A stretch of 64,000 bases of DNA from Actinophytocola sp963825445 (GCA_963825445.1 CAWGTM010000024.1:496001-560000); one strand, 5' to 3'. Shown: positions 7,920-17,828, counted from the first letter of the stretch. Notes: generated from the letters alone by a model not told the origin. Program-made: numbers and translations.

Positions 7920-8669
7920 ATGGACAAGGCTATCGAGACGGCGGTCGAGCGGGTCATCCGCGCGATGCGCGACAATCTGGGAGAAGTCATCACGATCGAT
8001 GACATGGCACGCACGGCCATGTTCAGCAAGTTCCATTTCACCAGGATTTTCCAACGAGTCACGGGGATCTCCCCTGGCCGGTTCCTGTCGGCGCTCCGGT
8101 TACAGGAAGCCAAGCGGCTGCTGTTGATCAGCTCCATGACCGTGGCGGACATCAGCCATGTGGTCGGCTACAACAGCATTGGCACGTTCAGCTCTCGTTT
8201 TCGGGCCAGCGTAGGCGTTTCACCGACCGAGTACCGGCAGTACCGGGGATACGTCGCTCCGCTGGACGAGCCCGAGGACGACACCGGCGTGCGCGGCACG
8301 ACCGTGCGCGGCCACGTGTCCGACCCCGAGGAGCACGACCCCGGCCAGGTGGTCGTCGGTATCTTCAAGGACCGCATCGCGCAGGGTGTTCCGTGCCGTC
8401 ACACGATGCTGAACGGCTCCGGCTCCTTCGTGCTCGAGGACGTTCCGGAGGGGACCTGGTACGTCCAGGCGCACTCCGTGGAGTTCGGCTTCGACCAGCC
8501 GGACCTCGAGGCGGAGTGCCTGGCGGCGTACGGTCCGGTGACCGTCCGCCAGGGCGTCCCGGTCCTCGGCGTCGACCTGCGGTTGCGGGGGCGACGGATC
8601 TTCGATCCCCCGCCCCTGCTCGCGCAGCTCGACCTGCCGACCCGGACGGCCCGCGCGTGGGCGTCCTGA
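7920..8669 (+). CDS. AraC-family regulator with extra C-terminal beta domain
   Basis: The protein has 249 residues from ATG 7920 (GTG 7902 is an alternative in the same frame). The N-terminal 105 residues form the double HTH of AraC/XylS proteins: VITIDDMARTAMFSKFHFTR, ITGISPGRFLSALRLQEAKR and VADISHVVGYNSIGTFSSRF. The rest (about 125-249), containing VRGHVSD and VLEDVPEGTWYVQAHSVEFG, resembles a carboxypeptidase-regulatory-like beta-sandwich rather than the usual sugar-binding cupin. This reversed order (HTH first) means the sensor is C-terminal. It is codirectional with the SARP, 153 bases downstream, and converges on the membrane-protein gene. Confidence 0.82.
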   Translation: MDKAIETAVERVIRAMRDNLGEVITIDDMARTAMFSKFHFTRIFQRVTGISPGRFLSALRLQEAKRLLLISSMTVADISHVVGYNSIGTFSSRFRASVGVSPTEYRQYRGYVAPLDEPEDDTGVRGTTVRGHVSDPEEHDPGQVVVGIFKDRIAQGVPCRHTMLNGSGSFVLEDVPEGTWYVQAHSVEFGFDQPDLEAECLAAYGPVTVRQGVPVLGVDLRLRGRRIFDPPPLLAQLDLPTRTARAWAS

Positions 8670-8700
8670 CGAGCAGCGTGGTTCCCGGTCACACCCGCGG

Positions 8701-9657
8701 TCAAACCCAAGGGGCGACCGGGTACCACGCGAGGATGTCCCGCATGGCGAGCAGCCGGACATCCCAGTACAGGACCGTGAAGACGCCGGCCACCAGCAGT
8801 GCGGATCCCGTGAGGACGGTCAGCCGGCGCGGCTCGGCGGCGAACCACCGCCGCAGCGCCTTGCCGGCCACCAGGTTCACGAGCAGCACGAGCACGGCCA
8901 GCACGATGAGGTTGCCGATCGACTGCAGCACGAAGGCACCCGCACCGTAGAACGGATTTCCGGACTCGGCCGCGTCACGGAAAAGCTTGCGGAACAAGGG
9001 GAACGGGCGTCCGATCAGGAACGCTCCCACCAGGACCCCGAAGAACACCAAGGGCGCGTTGGGAAAACGGGCGGACAGCCGTGTGAACGGGTCGCGCACC
9101 AAGCCCAGCGCCGCCAGGCCGAGGTAGGTCATGGCGAGCCCCACCAGGCCGAAGACCACCATCGCCTGGATCATCCGGCCGGACAGTTCACCCGGCACAC
9201 TCTCCGCGGTGTCGAACTGTGGCATGTCGGTGCCGACCAACCCCACGACCGCGCCGTAGATCGCCGACACCACCACCATGCCCGCGGCGAGCCACAGGAG
9301 AGGCCGCAACGCCGCCGCCAGCCGCTGCCGCATCCCGCCCCCGCCGCCGACCATCGGCGCCATGGTGCCGAACACCGCGATGTTGCACGCCGTGAACGTG
9401 CCGGCGAGACCCGAGACGAAGGCGAACAAGATGCCGCTCGCCACCCCGGTGATCGCCGTCTCCTTGGCGTCGTGGCCGAGCATCGTGTTCGCCACGGTGT
9501 CGCCGATCGCACTGTCCACAAAGGTCGCTGACCAGACCACGGTCAGGAGAAAGCCGGCTATCGCACTGAACACCACGATCCGGGTCCGCCTGCGTGGCAG
9601 GGGGCCGGGGGAGAACGTGCTGGTGTGTTCTTCTGGTCGGTCATCGACTTCGGTCAT
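8701..9657 (-). CDS. polytopic membrane protein, about eight transmembrane segments
   Basis: The 318-residue protein starts at ATG 9657 (GGGAG six bases upstream) after rejecting an in-frame upstream extension. Hydrophobic segments begin at IVVFSAIAGFLLTVVWSATF and recur through FAFVSGLAGTFTACNIAVFG, PLLWLAAGMVVVSAIYGAVV, MVVFGLVGLAMTYLGLAAL, PLVFFGVLVGAFLIG, SIGNLIVLAVLVLLVNLVAG and a C-terminal pair. The GTFTACN stretch is faintly like the helix cores of DsbD/TauE-type transporters, but I cannot name a family. It diverges from the polyketide synthase across a shared 261-base promoter region, so it is probably co-regulated with it. It does not look like UnbU. Confidence 0.7.
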   Translation of the reverse strand: MTEVDDRPEEHTSTFSPGPLPRRRTRIVVFSAIAGFLLTVVWSATFVDSAIGDTVANTMLGHDAKETAITGVASGILFAFVSGLAGTFTACNIAVFGTMAPMVGGGGGMRQRLAAALRPLLWLAAGMVVVSAIYGAVVGLVGTDMPQFDTAESVPGELSGRMIQAMVVFGLVGLAMTYLGLAALGLVRDPFTRLSARFPNAPLVFFGVLVGAFLIGRPFPLFRKLFRDAAESGNPFYGAGAFVLQSIGNLIVLAVLVLLVNLVAGKALRRWFAAEPRRLTVLTGSALLVAGVFTVLYWDVRLLAMRDILAWYPVAPWV

Positions 9658-9918
9658 GATCAACTCCCGCGGGTCGGGTCTACCGTTGTTCCAGAATAGA
9701 TCCACTATCGGCGATCACGGTCTCCTGGCGTGCGACGCACGGGGTGGACTCCGCACTGTCGGAGTGGTGGAACGGCACCCGTGCCCGTCCGTTACCACGT
9801 CTTTTGCCTTTCGCACAACAGGAGTGGGCGGTACCCGAATTCTGTTGCACGCTGGGTGTCAAGTCTGTGGGCCGCGCGTTCCCGCGTTGGTCGGCACTGT
9901 GTTCAATCTGGCCGCTGG
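9658..9918. promoter_or_regulatory. divergent promoter region of membrane protein and polyketide synthase
   Basis: This 261-base gap separates divergent genes, so both core promoters must lie here unless the synthase is transcribed from elsewhere. The region 9680-9715 and 9795-9850 is comparatively AT-rich. I could not assign SARP heptamer repeats with confidence. Confidence 0.45.
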
Positions 9919-12900
9919 ATGGTGAATGTGAGTAACGAGCGGATCGCCATTGTTGGCATCGGACTCCGATACCCCGACGCCGGTTCTCCCGACGAACTCT
10001 GGGACAACGTACTCGCCGGACGCAGGGCGTTCCGGCGATTCCCGGACGAACGGATGAACCAGGCTGACTACTGGTCCGAGGACCCGGCTGCGCCCGACCG
10101 GCATTACGCCAGTCGCGCCGCGGTTCTTCGGGACTTCGAGTTCGACCGGGCGCGCTACCGGATCGCCGGTAGCACCTACCGGTCGACCGACCACACACAC
10201 TGGCTCGCGTTGGACACCGTCGCCATGGCGCTGGCCGACGCCGGATTCCCCGACGGTGAGGGCCTTCCCAACAAGGCCACGGGCGTGGTCCTGGGCAACA
10301 GCCTCACCGGCGAGTTCACCCGAGCCAACCTCATGCGCCTGCGCTGGCCGTACGTGCGCCGCACGCTGGCCGCCGCGCTGGCGGACAAGGGCTGGAGCGA
10401 AGAGGAGACCGGCGAGTTCCTCCACGAGCTGGAGCCGCGGTACAAGGCGCCGTTCCCCGCGATCGACGAGGACTCGCTCGCGGGCGGGCTCGCCAACACG
10501 ATCGCGGGCCGGATCTGCAACTACTTCGACCTCGCCGGTGGCGGGTTCACGGTGGACGGCGCGTGTTCCTCGTCGCTGCTCGGTGTCGCGACGGCGTCGA
10601 AATCCCTGGTGGACGGCGACCTGGACGTGGCGCTCGCCGGCGGTGTCGACCTGTCGATCGACCCGTTCGAGGTGATCGGGTTCGCGAAGACCGGCGCGCT
10701 CGCCACCAAGGAGATGAAGGTCTACGACAAGGACTCCAACGGGTTCTGGCCCGGCGAGGGCTGCGGCATCGTCGTGCTCATGCGTGAGAAGGACGCGCTC
10801 GCCAGTGGCAAGCGCATCTACGCGTCGATCACCGGTTGGGGCATCTCCTCGGACGGCAAGGGCGGCATCACCCGCCCCGAGGCCGCCGGGCACCGACTCG
10901 CCCTCACCCGGGCGTACGACCGCGCCGGCTACGGCGTGGAGACGGTGTCCTACTTCGAGGGCCACGGCACCGGCACCGCCGTCGGTGACGAGACCGAGAT
11001 CGAGGCGCTGTCCACCGCCCGCAAGGCGGCCGACCCGACCGCGCCGCCCGCCGCCCTGAGCACGATCAAGGGCAACTTCGGGCACACGAAGGCCGCCGCC
11101 GGGGTCGCCGGGTTGATCAAGGCGACCCTCGCGATCCACAACCAGACCATCCCGCCGGCCACCGGGCACTACGAGCCGCACCCCAAGCTCACCGAGGCCG
11201 ACGCGGCGATGTACGTCCCGTCCGCGCCCGAGCTGTGGCCGGCCGGCGGTCCCGTGCGGGCCGGTGTGTCCGCCATGGGCTTCGGCGGGATCAACTCCCA
11301 TATCGCGCTCGAGGAGGCGCCGGGTCAGGAACGGCGCACCGAGGTGTCCGACCGGACCACCGCGCTGGTCAACGCCCGCCAGGACGTGGACCTGTTCCTG
11401 TTCGACGCGGACAGCGCCGAGGAACTGGGTGCCCGGGCCGCCAATCTCGCCAAGCTGGTCGCCAAGCTGTCGTTCGCCGAACTCGCGGACATCGCCGCCG
11501 GCCTCGCCGCGAAGCAGACCGGTGGTGCCTTCCGTGCCGCCGTGGTGGCGGGCAACCCCACCGACGCCGCTCGCAAGCTGGAGAAGATCGTCGAGGAACT
11601 GGCGGCCGGCAACACCCAGCTGCACTCGGTGGCCGACGGTGTCTTCGTCGACAACCGGACGTCGGCGCCCCGCATCGCCTACCTGTTCCCCGGTCAGGGG
11701 ACCAGCCGTGACGCGGTCGGCGCGATCCGCCGCCGGTTCACGGTGGCGAGTGACGTCTTCGGCAACGAGGCCGTGCCCGTCGGTGGCGACCACGTGGCGA
11801 CCGAGGTCGCCCAGCCGCGCATCGTCGCCGGCTCGGTGGCCGGACTGCGCGTGCTCGACTCGCTGGGCATCGACGCCGACATCGCCGTCGGGCACAGCCT
11901 GGGCGAGCTGACCGCGCTGTCCTGGGCCGGTGCCGTGAGCCACGACGACGTGCTGCGTCTGGCCGCCATGCGCGGTCAGGTGATGGCCAGGGCCAGCGAG
12001 ACCGGTGGCGCCATGGCCAGCGTGTCCGCCGATCCGTCGGCCGTCGAGGAACTCCTCGGCGACGAGTCGGCCGTGATCGCCGGGTACAACGGCCCGGAGC
12101 AGACCGTGATCGCCGGTCCCTCGGCGGACGTGGACGAGGTGTGCGCCAGGGCCAGGTCCCGCGGGTTGACCGCGACCAGGCTCAACGTCTCGCACGCGTT
12201 CCACTCGCCGCTCGTGCGGCCGGCGGCCGACGAACTGGCCGACAAGTTCGCCGGGTTCGACTTCGCGACCCCGCGGCGTCCGGTGGTCTCCACGGTCACC
12301 GGCGAGCAGATCGCCGACGGCGCCGACCTGCGTGCGTTGCTGGTCGACCAGGTGGTGCGACCGGTGCGCTTCCAGGAAGCCGCGGCCAAGGCCATCGAGA
12401 ACGCGGACCTGGTGCTGGAGGTCGGTCCCGGACGAGTGCTGTCCGGGCTGGTCACGCAGCAGGCGCCGGACACGCTGGTGCTCGCTCTGGACACCGACAA
12501 CTCGTCGCTGAACTCGCTGCTCACCGCGGCGGGTGCGGCCTACGCGCTCGGTGTGGCGGTCGACCCCGCCCCGCTGTTCGCCGACCGGGTGGTGCGGCCG
12601 CTCGCCGAGGACGCCGAACCGAGCTTCCTCGAGAGCCCGTGCGAGACCGCGCCGGAGATCGGCGAGGGTCTCACGATCGACGCCAAGCCGGAGTCCGTGG
12701 TGGACGTGACCGAAGGGTCGACCTCGGACGGGCCGACGGCCACCCTCGACGTACTGCGCAGGCTCGCCGCCGACCGCGTCGAGTTGCCGATCGACTCGCT
12801 GAACGGGCAGACCCATCCGCTCGACGACCTGCACCTCAGCTCGATCACCGTCGGCCAGATCATCAACGAGGCCACACGTGAGCTGGGCAGGCCGACGCTC

Positions 12901-15747
12901 GAGGCCACCGCGAACTACGCGACCGTGACACTCGGCGACATCGCCGAGCTGATCGACGAGCTGGACGACACCGCGCAGGACGGCGGGTCGAAGCCGGCCG
13001 AGGCCGCGGGCTACGCACCGTGGGTGCGGGCGTTCACGGTGGACCACCAGCACGAGGCCCGGCCGTCGATCGGCATCCACACGGGATCCAACGGCACGTG
13101 GGAGCTGTTCGCCCCCAGCGGTCACCCGCTGGCCGAACGGCTGCGCGCGGCGCTGGCCGACGCCGGGGTCGGGGACGGCGTGCTGCTGTGCCTGCCCCGC
13201 GACGGTGAGCCACACGTCGACCTGATTCTGAAGGCCGGCCAGGCAGCCGCCCGACAGATCGGCCGATTCGTTGTGGTGCAACAGGATCTGGGCGCTTCTG
13301 GCCTCGCCAGGACCCTCCATCTGGAACACCCGGACGTGGCGACGACCGTGATCGATCTGGTCGACGCGGCGCCCGAGCGGTCGGACGACGTCGAGGACGT
13401 CGTGTCGAACGTGATCGCCGAGGTCGCCGCCACCGTCGGGTACAACGAGGTGCGCTACACGGCCGACGGAACCCGGACGGTGCCAGTGCTGCGGGCGCTC
13501 CCGGAGAACACGCCGTCCGACCAGACGGCGAGCCCCCTGGGGCCGGACGACGTACTGCTCGTGTCCGGTGGCGCCAAGGGCATCACGGCCGAGTGCGCGC
13601 TGACCATGGCGCGGGACTCGGGCGCGAAGCTCGCGCTGCTCGGGCGGGCCGACCCGGCCTCCGACGAGGAGGTCTCGACCAACCTGGAGCGGATGGCGGC
13701 AGCCGGGGTCGAGGTGCGGTACGAACGTGCCGACGTCACCTCCGCCGAACAGATCGCCGACGCGGTCGCGCGGTTCACGGCCGAACTCGGCCCGGTCACC
13801 GCCGTGCTGCACGGCGCGGGCCGCAACGAGCCGAACGCCCTCGCCAACCTTACGGAGGACGACTTCAAGCAGACGCTCGCGCCGAAGATCGACGGCCTGC
13901 GTGTGCTGCTCGAGGCGGTCGGCGAGGACAACATCAAGCTGCTGGTCACCTTCGGCAGCATCATCGGCCGGGCCGGGCTGCGCGGTGAGGCGCACTACGC
14001 CACCGCGAACGACCGGATGACCGAGCTGACCGTGAAGTTCCAGAAGGAGCACCCGAACGCTCGAGCCGTCGCGCTGGAGTGGTCGGTGTGGTCCGGAGCG
14101 GGCATGGGCGAGCGGCTCGGTGTGGTCGAGGCGCTCATGCGCGACGGCATCACCCCGATCTCCGTGGAGACCGGTATCGCCGTGCTGCGCCGGGTGCTCG
14201 CCGACCCGTCCTCCGGTTCCGTCCTGCTGGTCAGCGGCAGAGCGGCTGGTCTGCCGACGCTGCGGTTGGACAGCCAGGAGCTGCCGCTGACCCGGTTCGT
14301 GGACCGCGTGTTGGTGCACTACCCCGGGGTCGAACTGGTCACCGAGGCGGATCTCAGCGCCAGCAGTGACCCGTACCTGACCGACCACCTGCTGGAGGGC
14401 GACCTGCTCTTCCCGGCGGTGGTGGGCATGGAGGCCATGGCGCAGACGGCGGCCGCGATCAGCGGCGAGTCCGACGTGCCGATGTTGGAGGACCTCGAGT
14501 TCCTCCGTCCGATCGTCGTCCGTCCGGGAGAGTCGACGACGATCCGGGTGGCCGCGCTGACCCGCGACGCGGGCACGGTCTCGGTCGCGATCCGCAGCGA
14601 GGAGACCGGGTTCAGCACCGACCACTTCCGGGCTCAGCTGCGTTACCCACGGCCGGACGTCCCCGCGGCGCCCGACGACCACGACACCACCTTCGAGAGC
14701 GAACTGCCGGCCGTGTCGGTGGACCCGGTGGCCGAGCTGTACGGCAGCGTGTTGTTCCAGGGCAAGCGGTTCCAGCGTCTGCTGTCCTACCGCAAGGCAG
14801 CCGCCCGGCACGCGGTCGCGGAGCTGTCCACGACCACGCCGGCGCCGTGGTTCGCCGCGTTCCTGTCGCAGGAACTGGCGCTCGCCGACCCCGGTACCCG
14901 GGACGCGGTGATGCACTCGATCCAGTGCTGTGTGCCGGACGCGACGCTGTTGCCGCAGAGCATCGAGCGGATCTACCTCGCCGAACCGCGTGGCCAGGAC
15001 GCCGAGTTCGTGGTCATGGACGCGCGGGAACGCTCGCAGGACGGTGACACCTACATCTACGACGTGGACGTGGCGACCGCCGACGGCGTGGTGGTGGAAC
15101 GCTGGGAGGGCCTGTCGCTGCGGGCCGTGCGCAAGCGCGGTGGCGAGGGACCCTGGGTGCCGGCACTGCTCGGCTCCTACCTGGAACGCTCCGTCGAACG
15201 AGTGCTCGGTGGTACGCGGACCGTCGTGGTGGAGCCCGACCCGGCCGGCGGGTTGGACGACCCGTCCGACCGGCGGGCCCAGACCGAACTGGCCGCGAGC
15301 AGGGCACTGCGCCAGCGTGACGGCATCCGGTACCGCCCGGACGGGCGGCCGGAGATCGACGACGGCGTCCTGTCCGCGGCACACGGTGCCGGGGTGACCG
15401 TCGTCGTCACCGGCGAAGGCTCGCTGGCCTGCGACGTCGAGCCGGCTGCCGAACGGACCGAAGAGAACTGGGCCGGCCTCCTGGGCGAATCCCAGATCGC
15501 GCTGCGGGACCTGCTGGCCACCGAGATGAGCGAGTCGGCGTCCGTCGCCGCCACGCGGGTCTGGTGCGCCATGGAGTGCCTACGCAAGTCCGGGGTGACC
15601 GCCGACGCGCTCACGCTCGACCGAATCGACGAGGAAGGGTGGCTCTCACTGTCGGACGGCAATGTCCGCATCGCCACCTGGGTGACCACGGTCAAAGACG
15701 TCCCGGACCCGGTCGTGTTCGCAGTCTTGTCGGACAAGGAGGCTTGA
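9919..15747 (+). CDS. pksE: enediyne-type iterative type I polyketide synthase (PKSE)
   Basis: This 1942-residue synthase should build the linear polyene precursor together with the thioesterase that follows. Domain order is KS (about 5-455, VDGACSSSLL with Cys216, EGHGTGTA His349, GNFGHTKAAAG His389), AT (about 588-880, GHSLGE Ser660, AFHSP His762), ACP (about 945-1010, DDLHLSSITVG, carrier Ser974), KR (about 1205-1400, SGGAKGI, Ser1347, Tyr1360), DH (about 1465-1740, HLLEGDLLFP, His1490) and a C-terminal PPTase (about 1755-1942, ACDVEP and RVWCAMECLRKSG). This order, the LHLSS carrier motif and the KS text (YRSTDHTHWLALD, SNGFWPGEGCG) are diagnostic of enediyne PKSs such as SgcE, NcsE and CalE8. 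ATG 9919 is taken as the start; GTG 9928 (MSNERIAIVG) is equally possible. One base separates it from the thioesterase. Confidence 0.97.
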   Translation: MVNVSNERIAIVGIGLRYPDAGSPDELWDNVLAGRRAFRRFPDERMNQADYWSEDPAAPDRHYASRAAVLRDFEFDRARYRIAGSTYRSTDHTHWLALDTVAMALADAGFPDGEGLPNKATGVVLGNSLTGEFTRANLMRLRWPYVRRTLAAALADKGWSEEETGEFLHELEPRYKAPFPAIDEDSLAGGLANTIAGRICNYFDLAGGGFTVDGACSSSLLGVATASKSLVDGDLDVALAGGVDLSIDPFEVIGFAKTGALATKEMKVYDKDSNGFWPGEGCGIVVLMREKDALASGKRIYASITGWGISSDGKGGITRPEAAGHRLALTRAYDRAGYGVETVSYFEGHGTGTAVGDETEIEALSTARKAADPTAPPAALSTIKGNFGHTKAAAGVAGLIKATLAIHNQTIPPATGHYEPHPKLTEADAAMYVPSAPELWPAGGPVRAGVSAMGFGGINSHIALEEAPGQERRTEVSDRTTALVNARQDVDLFLFDADSAEELGARAANLAKLVAKLSFAELADIAAGLAAKQTGGAFRAAVVAGNPTDAARKLEKIVEELAAGNTQLHSVADGVFVDNRTSAPRIAYLFPGQGTSRDAVGAIRRRFTVASDVFGNEAVPVGGDHVATEVAQPRIVAGSVAGLRVLDSLGIDADIAVGHSLGELTALSWAGAVSHDDVLRLAAMRGQVMARASETGGAMASVSADPSAVEELLGDESAVIAGYNGPEQTVIAGPSADVDEVCARARSRGLTATRLNVSHAFHSPLVRPAADELADKFAGFDFATPRRPVVSTVTGEQIADGADLRALLVDQVVRPVRFQEAAAKAIENADLVLEVGPGRVLSGLVTQQAPDTLVLALDTDNSSLNSLLTAAGAAYALGVAVDPAPLFADRVVRPLAEDAEPSFLESPCETAPEIGEGLTIDAKPESVVDVTEGSTSDGPTATLDVLRRLAADRVELPIDSLNGQTHPLDDLHLSSITVGQIINEATRELGRPTLEATANYATVTLGDIAELIDELDDTAQDGGSKPAEAAGYAPWVRAFTVDHQHEARPSIGIHTGSNGTWELFAPSGHPLAERLRAALADAGVGDGVLLCLPRDGEPHVDLILKAGQAAARQIGRFVVVQQDLGASGLARTLHLEHPDVATTVIDLVDAAPERSDDVEDVVSNVIAEVAATVGYNEVRYTADGTRTVPVLRALPENTPSDQTASPLGPDDVLLVSGGAKGITAECALTMARDSGAKLALLGRADPASDEEVSTNLERMAAAGVEVRYERADVTSAEQIADAVARFTAELGPVTAVLHGAGRNEPNALANLTEDDFKQTLAPKIDGLRVLLEAVGEDNIKLLVTFGSIIGRAGLRGEAHYATANDRMTELTVKFQKEHPNARAVALEWSVWSGAGMGERLGVVEALMRDGITPISVETGIAVLRRVLADPSSGSVLLVSGRAAGLPTLRLDSQELPLTRFVDRVLVHYPGVELVTEADLSASSDPYLTDHLLEGDLLFPAVVGMEAMAQTAAAISGESDVPMLEDLEFLRPIVVRPGESTTIRVAALTRDAGTVSVAIRSEETGFSTDHFRAQLRYPRPDVPAAPDDHDTTFESELPAVSVDPVAELYGSVLFQGKRFQRLLSYRKAAARHAVAELSTTTPAPWFAAFLSQELALADPGTRDAVMHSIQCCVPDATLLPQSIERIYLAEPRGQDAEFVVMDARERSQDGDTYIYDVDVATADGVVVERWEGLSLRAVRKRGGEGPWVPALLGSYLERSVERVLGGTRTVVVEPDPAGGLDDPSDRRAQTELAASRALRQRDGIRYRPDGRPEIDDGVLSAAHGAGVTVVVTGEGSLACDVEPAAERTEENWAGLLGESQIALRDLLATEMSESASVAATRVWCAMECLRKSGVTADALTLDRIDEEGWLSLSDGNVRIATWVTTVKDVPDPVVFAVLSDKEA

Positions 15748-15748
15748 G

Positions 15749-16216
15749 ATGACCGACTACTACGAGATTCAACACACGGTTGGTTTCGAGGAGACCAATC
15801 TCGTCGGGAACGTCTATTACGTGAACTACCTGCGGTGGCAGGGACGTTGCCGGGAGATGTTCCTCAAGGAGAAGGCCCCGGACGTACTGGCCGACCTGAT
15901 GACCGACCTGAAGTTGTTCACCCTCAAGGTGGAGTGTGAGTTCTTCGCGGAGATCACGGCGTTCGACCAGTTGTCCGTCCGGATGCGACTCGAGGAGCTG
16001 ACCCAGACCCAGATCCAGTTCACCTTCGACTACGTCAAGATCACCGATGGTGTGCAGAATCTGGTGGCCACCGGCCGGCAGCGGATCGCCTGCATGCGTG
16101 GCGAGAACAACGACACCGCGCCCACCCGGGTGCCCGCCGCACTGCGTGAGGCACTCGCGCCGTACACCGTCGCCGACGCCAAGTCGGAGACGGCGAACGC
16201 CGGTGAGCGGCGTTGA
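15749..16216 (+). CDS. E10: enediyne thioesterase, E10/CalE7 type
   Basis: This 155-residue hotdog-fold thioesterase should release the polyene from the ACP of the preceding synthase. The N-terminal signature GNVYYVNYLRWQGRCREMFL (residues 20-39) with Asn21 and the Arg29/Arg33 pair is characteristic of the SgcE10/CalE7/DynE7 family, which lacks the usual acidic nucleophile of other hotdog thioesterases. The rest (LKLFTLKVECEFFAEITAFD and FDYVKI) follows the family. It starts one base after the synthase stop, and its own stop overlaps the next start, so the four genes from the synthase to the epimerase form one operon. Length is normal. Confidence 0.95.
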   Translation: MTDYYEIQHTVGFEETNLVGNVYYVNYLRWQGRCREMFLKEKAPDVLADLMTDLKLFTLKVECEFFAEITAFDQLSVRMRLEELTQTQIQFTFDYVKITDGVQNLVATGRQRIACMRGENNDTAPTRVPAALREALAPYTVADAKSETANAGERR

Positions 16217-16749
16217 GCGGGCCGCGGCAGGAGCCGCCACCAGTGGCGGCCCTGACGGCGCGCGGGCTGCGTGACGTCATGGGCCAGTTCGCCACCGGGG
16301 TCACGGTCGTGACCGCCCACGGCGACAAGGCACACGGGATGACGGCCAACGCGTTCACCTCGGTGTCGCTCGAACCGCCTCTGGTGCTGTGCTGCGTGGC
16401 CCACACCGCGCGGCTGCACCCGGCGATCCTCGACGCACAACGCTTCGGGGTGTCCGTGCTCGGTGCCGACCAGGAGAGCCTGGCCCGGTACTTCACGAAC
16501 AAGAGCAGGCCGGAGGGCATGGCGCAGTTCGACCAGGTGGACTGGTTCGCCGGCCGGCACACGGGCGTCCCGCTGTTGTCCGGGTCGCTCGCGTGGGTCG
16601 AGTGCGAGCTGGCCGAGGTCTACGAGGGCGGTGACCACACGATCTTCGTGGGCACCGTGCTCAGCGCGGGCACCGGCGACGGCGAGCCGTTGATCTTCGC
16701 GGCCGGCTCCTTCCACCACCTCGACGTGCCCGAGGCGAGGAGTGCCTGA
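16213..16749 (+). CDS. flavin reductase (E6-like, HpaC/RutF fold)
   Basis: The 178-residue protein belongs to the FMN-binding split-barrel flavin reductases that supply reduced flavin to two-component monooxygenases. Motifs are MGQFATGVTVVTA, GMTANAFTSVSLEPPLVLCC, RFGVSVLGADQESLARYF and GDHTIFVGTV near the C-terminus. The start is a TTG at 16213 that overlaps the thioesterase stop (TTGA) with GGTGAG upstream. SgcE6 of the C-1027 cluster is the best-known enediyne homologue. Likely partners here are the tandem acyl-CoA-dehydrogenase-fold flavoenzymes at 41249-43617, which have no other reductase in the window. Its stop overlaps the next ATG. Confidence 0.88.
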   Translation: MSGPRQEPPPVAALTARGLRDVMGQFATGVTVVTAHGDKAHGMTANAFTSVSLEPPLVLCCVAHTARLHPAILDAQRFGVSVLGADQESLARYFTNKSRPEGMAQFDQVDWFAGRHTGVPLLSGSLAWVECELAEVYEGGDHTIFVGTVLSAGTGDGEPLIFAAGSFHHLDVPEARSA

Positions 16750-17777
16750 TGCTGGTGTGTGTGACGGGCGGTAGCGGCTTCGTCGGCGCCCACTCGGTGG
16801 CCGCGATCCTTCGGGCCGGCCACCGAGTTCGGGTGCTGGCCCGCGATCCGGCGTCCGTGGCTTCGTCGCTGGAGCCGCTTGACGTCACGCCGGGTTCGGT
16901 CGAGGTCGTGCCGGGTGACGTGCTCGACGAGGCGGCCGTCTCGCGGGCGGTCCGGGGAGCCGACGCGGTGCTGCACGCGGCGTCGGTGTACAGCTTCGAC
17001 CCGCGGCGACGCCAGGAGATGGCCGCCACGAACGAGGCCGGTACCGCGATCGTGCTCGAGGCGGCCGTGCGGGCGGGTGTGCGACGCACCGTGTACGTGT
17101 CCACCGTCGGCGCGTTGTTCCCGGCCTCGGGGCCGCTGGAGACCACGTCGCCGGTGGGCACCGCGCGCGACCCGTACCTGGCGAGCAAGGCGGCGGCCGA
17201 GCGGGTCGCCCGGCGGTACCAGGACAACGGTGCCCCTGTGGTGATCACGTATCCGCCCGCCTTGCTCGGCCCGCACGACCCCAGGATCGGCGACCAGACC
17301 ACGCGGCTCCTCGCGACGCTGCGTGGGCTGACCCCGATCTGGCCGGGCGGCGGGTTTCCCTTCGGGGACGTCCGGGACACGGCGGCGTTGCACGCCTCGC
17401 TGATCGCGGGGGAGGGCGCGGGCCGCTACTTCGGGCCCGGCCGTTACGTCGAGACCCGGGAGTACCTGGAGACGCTGCGCGAGGTCACCGGCCGGTCGTT
17501 GCCGGTGTTGCGGCTGCCCGCCGTGTCGTTGCTGCCGGTGGGCGCGTTCGCGAACCTCCTGCAGCGCGTGTGGCCGTGGCACATCCCGGCCGAGTACGGC
17601 GCGATCTACACCTGCGCGCACGCGACCGCGGTGAGCGAGAACGCGCCAACCGGAGGTGTTCCCGCGAGGTCGGTTGCTTCGACGGTCGCCGACACGGTGG
17701 CGTGGCTGCACGGGTCGGGTCTGGTGTCGGATCGGGCGGCGGGGCGGCTCGCGGTGCGGGAGCCGGCCGTCCGTTAG
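16749..17777 (+). CDS. NAD(P)-dependent epimerase/dehydratase-family reductase
   Basis: The 342-residue extended SDR has the N-terminal dinucleotide motif VTGGSGFVGAHSVAAILRAG and the catalytic YLASK (after ARDP, about residue 140). It resembles dihydroflavonol-4-reductase or 3-beta-HSD-like ketoreductases more than sugar epimerases, because of the STVGALFPASG loop and lack of a sugar-nucleotide pocket signature. It starts at ATG 16749 within the stop of the flavin reductase (TGATG), the fourth gene of the core operon, so it probably reduces a ketone or enal on the polyketide-derived skeleton. A weak hairpin terminator follows. Confidence 0.82.
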   Translation: MLVCVTGGSGFVGAHSVAAILRAGHRVRVLARDPASVASSLEPLDVTPGSVEVVPGDVLDEAAVSRAVRGADAVLHAASVYSFDPRRRQEMAATNEAGTAIVLEAAVRAGVRRTVYVSTVGALFPASGPLETTSPVGTARDPYLASKAAAERVARRYQDNGAPVVITYPPALLGPHDPRIGDQTTRLLATLRGLTPIWPGGGFPFGDVRDTAALHASLIAGEGAGRYFGPGRYVETREYLETLREVTGRSLPVLRLPAVSLLPVGAFANLLQRVWPWHIPAEYGAIYTCAHATAVSENAPTGGVPARSVASTVADTVAWLHGSGLVSDRAAGRLAVREPAVR

Positions 17778-17790
17778 GTGGCTGATCGAT

Positions 17791-17819
17791 GCACGCCGTC
17801 CGCGAGGGCGGCGGCGTGC
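17791..17819. terminator. hairpin between convergent epimerase and TetR genes
   Basis: GCACGCCG (17791-17798) pairs with CGGCGTGC (17812-17819) around a GC-rich loop. The hairpin sits in the 51-base gap between convergent genes and could serve both. No U tract is present, as is usual in this GC range. Confidence 0.5.
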
Positions 17820-17828
17820 CGATTCGGC

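Noticed and set aside
8701..9657. Considered as UnbU (E5) because it is polytopic and next to the synthase
   Set aside because: Its helix text does not resemble the UnbU/RnfD-like sequence; only size and topology match.
9859..15384. Uninterrupted 1841-codon frame antisense to the polyketide synthase
   Set aside because: It mirrors the GC3 bias of the sense gene, has low-complexity His/Arg/Gly text and no domain; the sense strand carries every catalytic motif.
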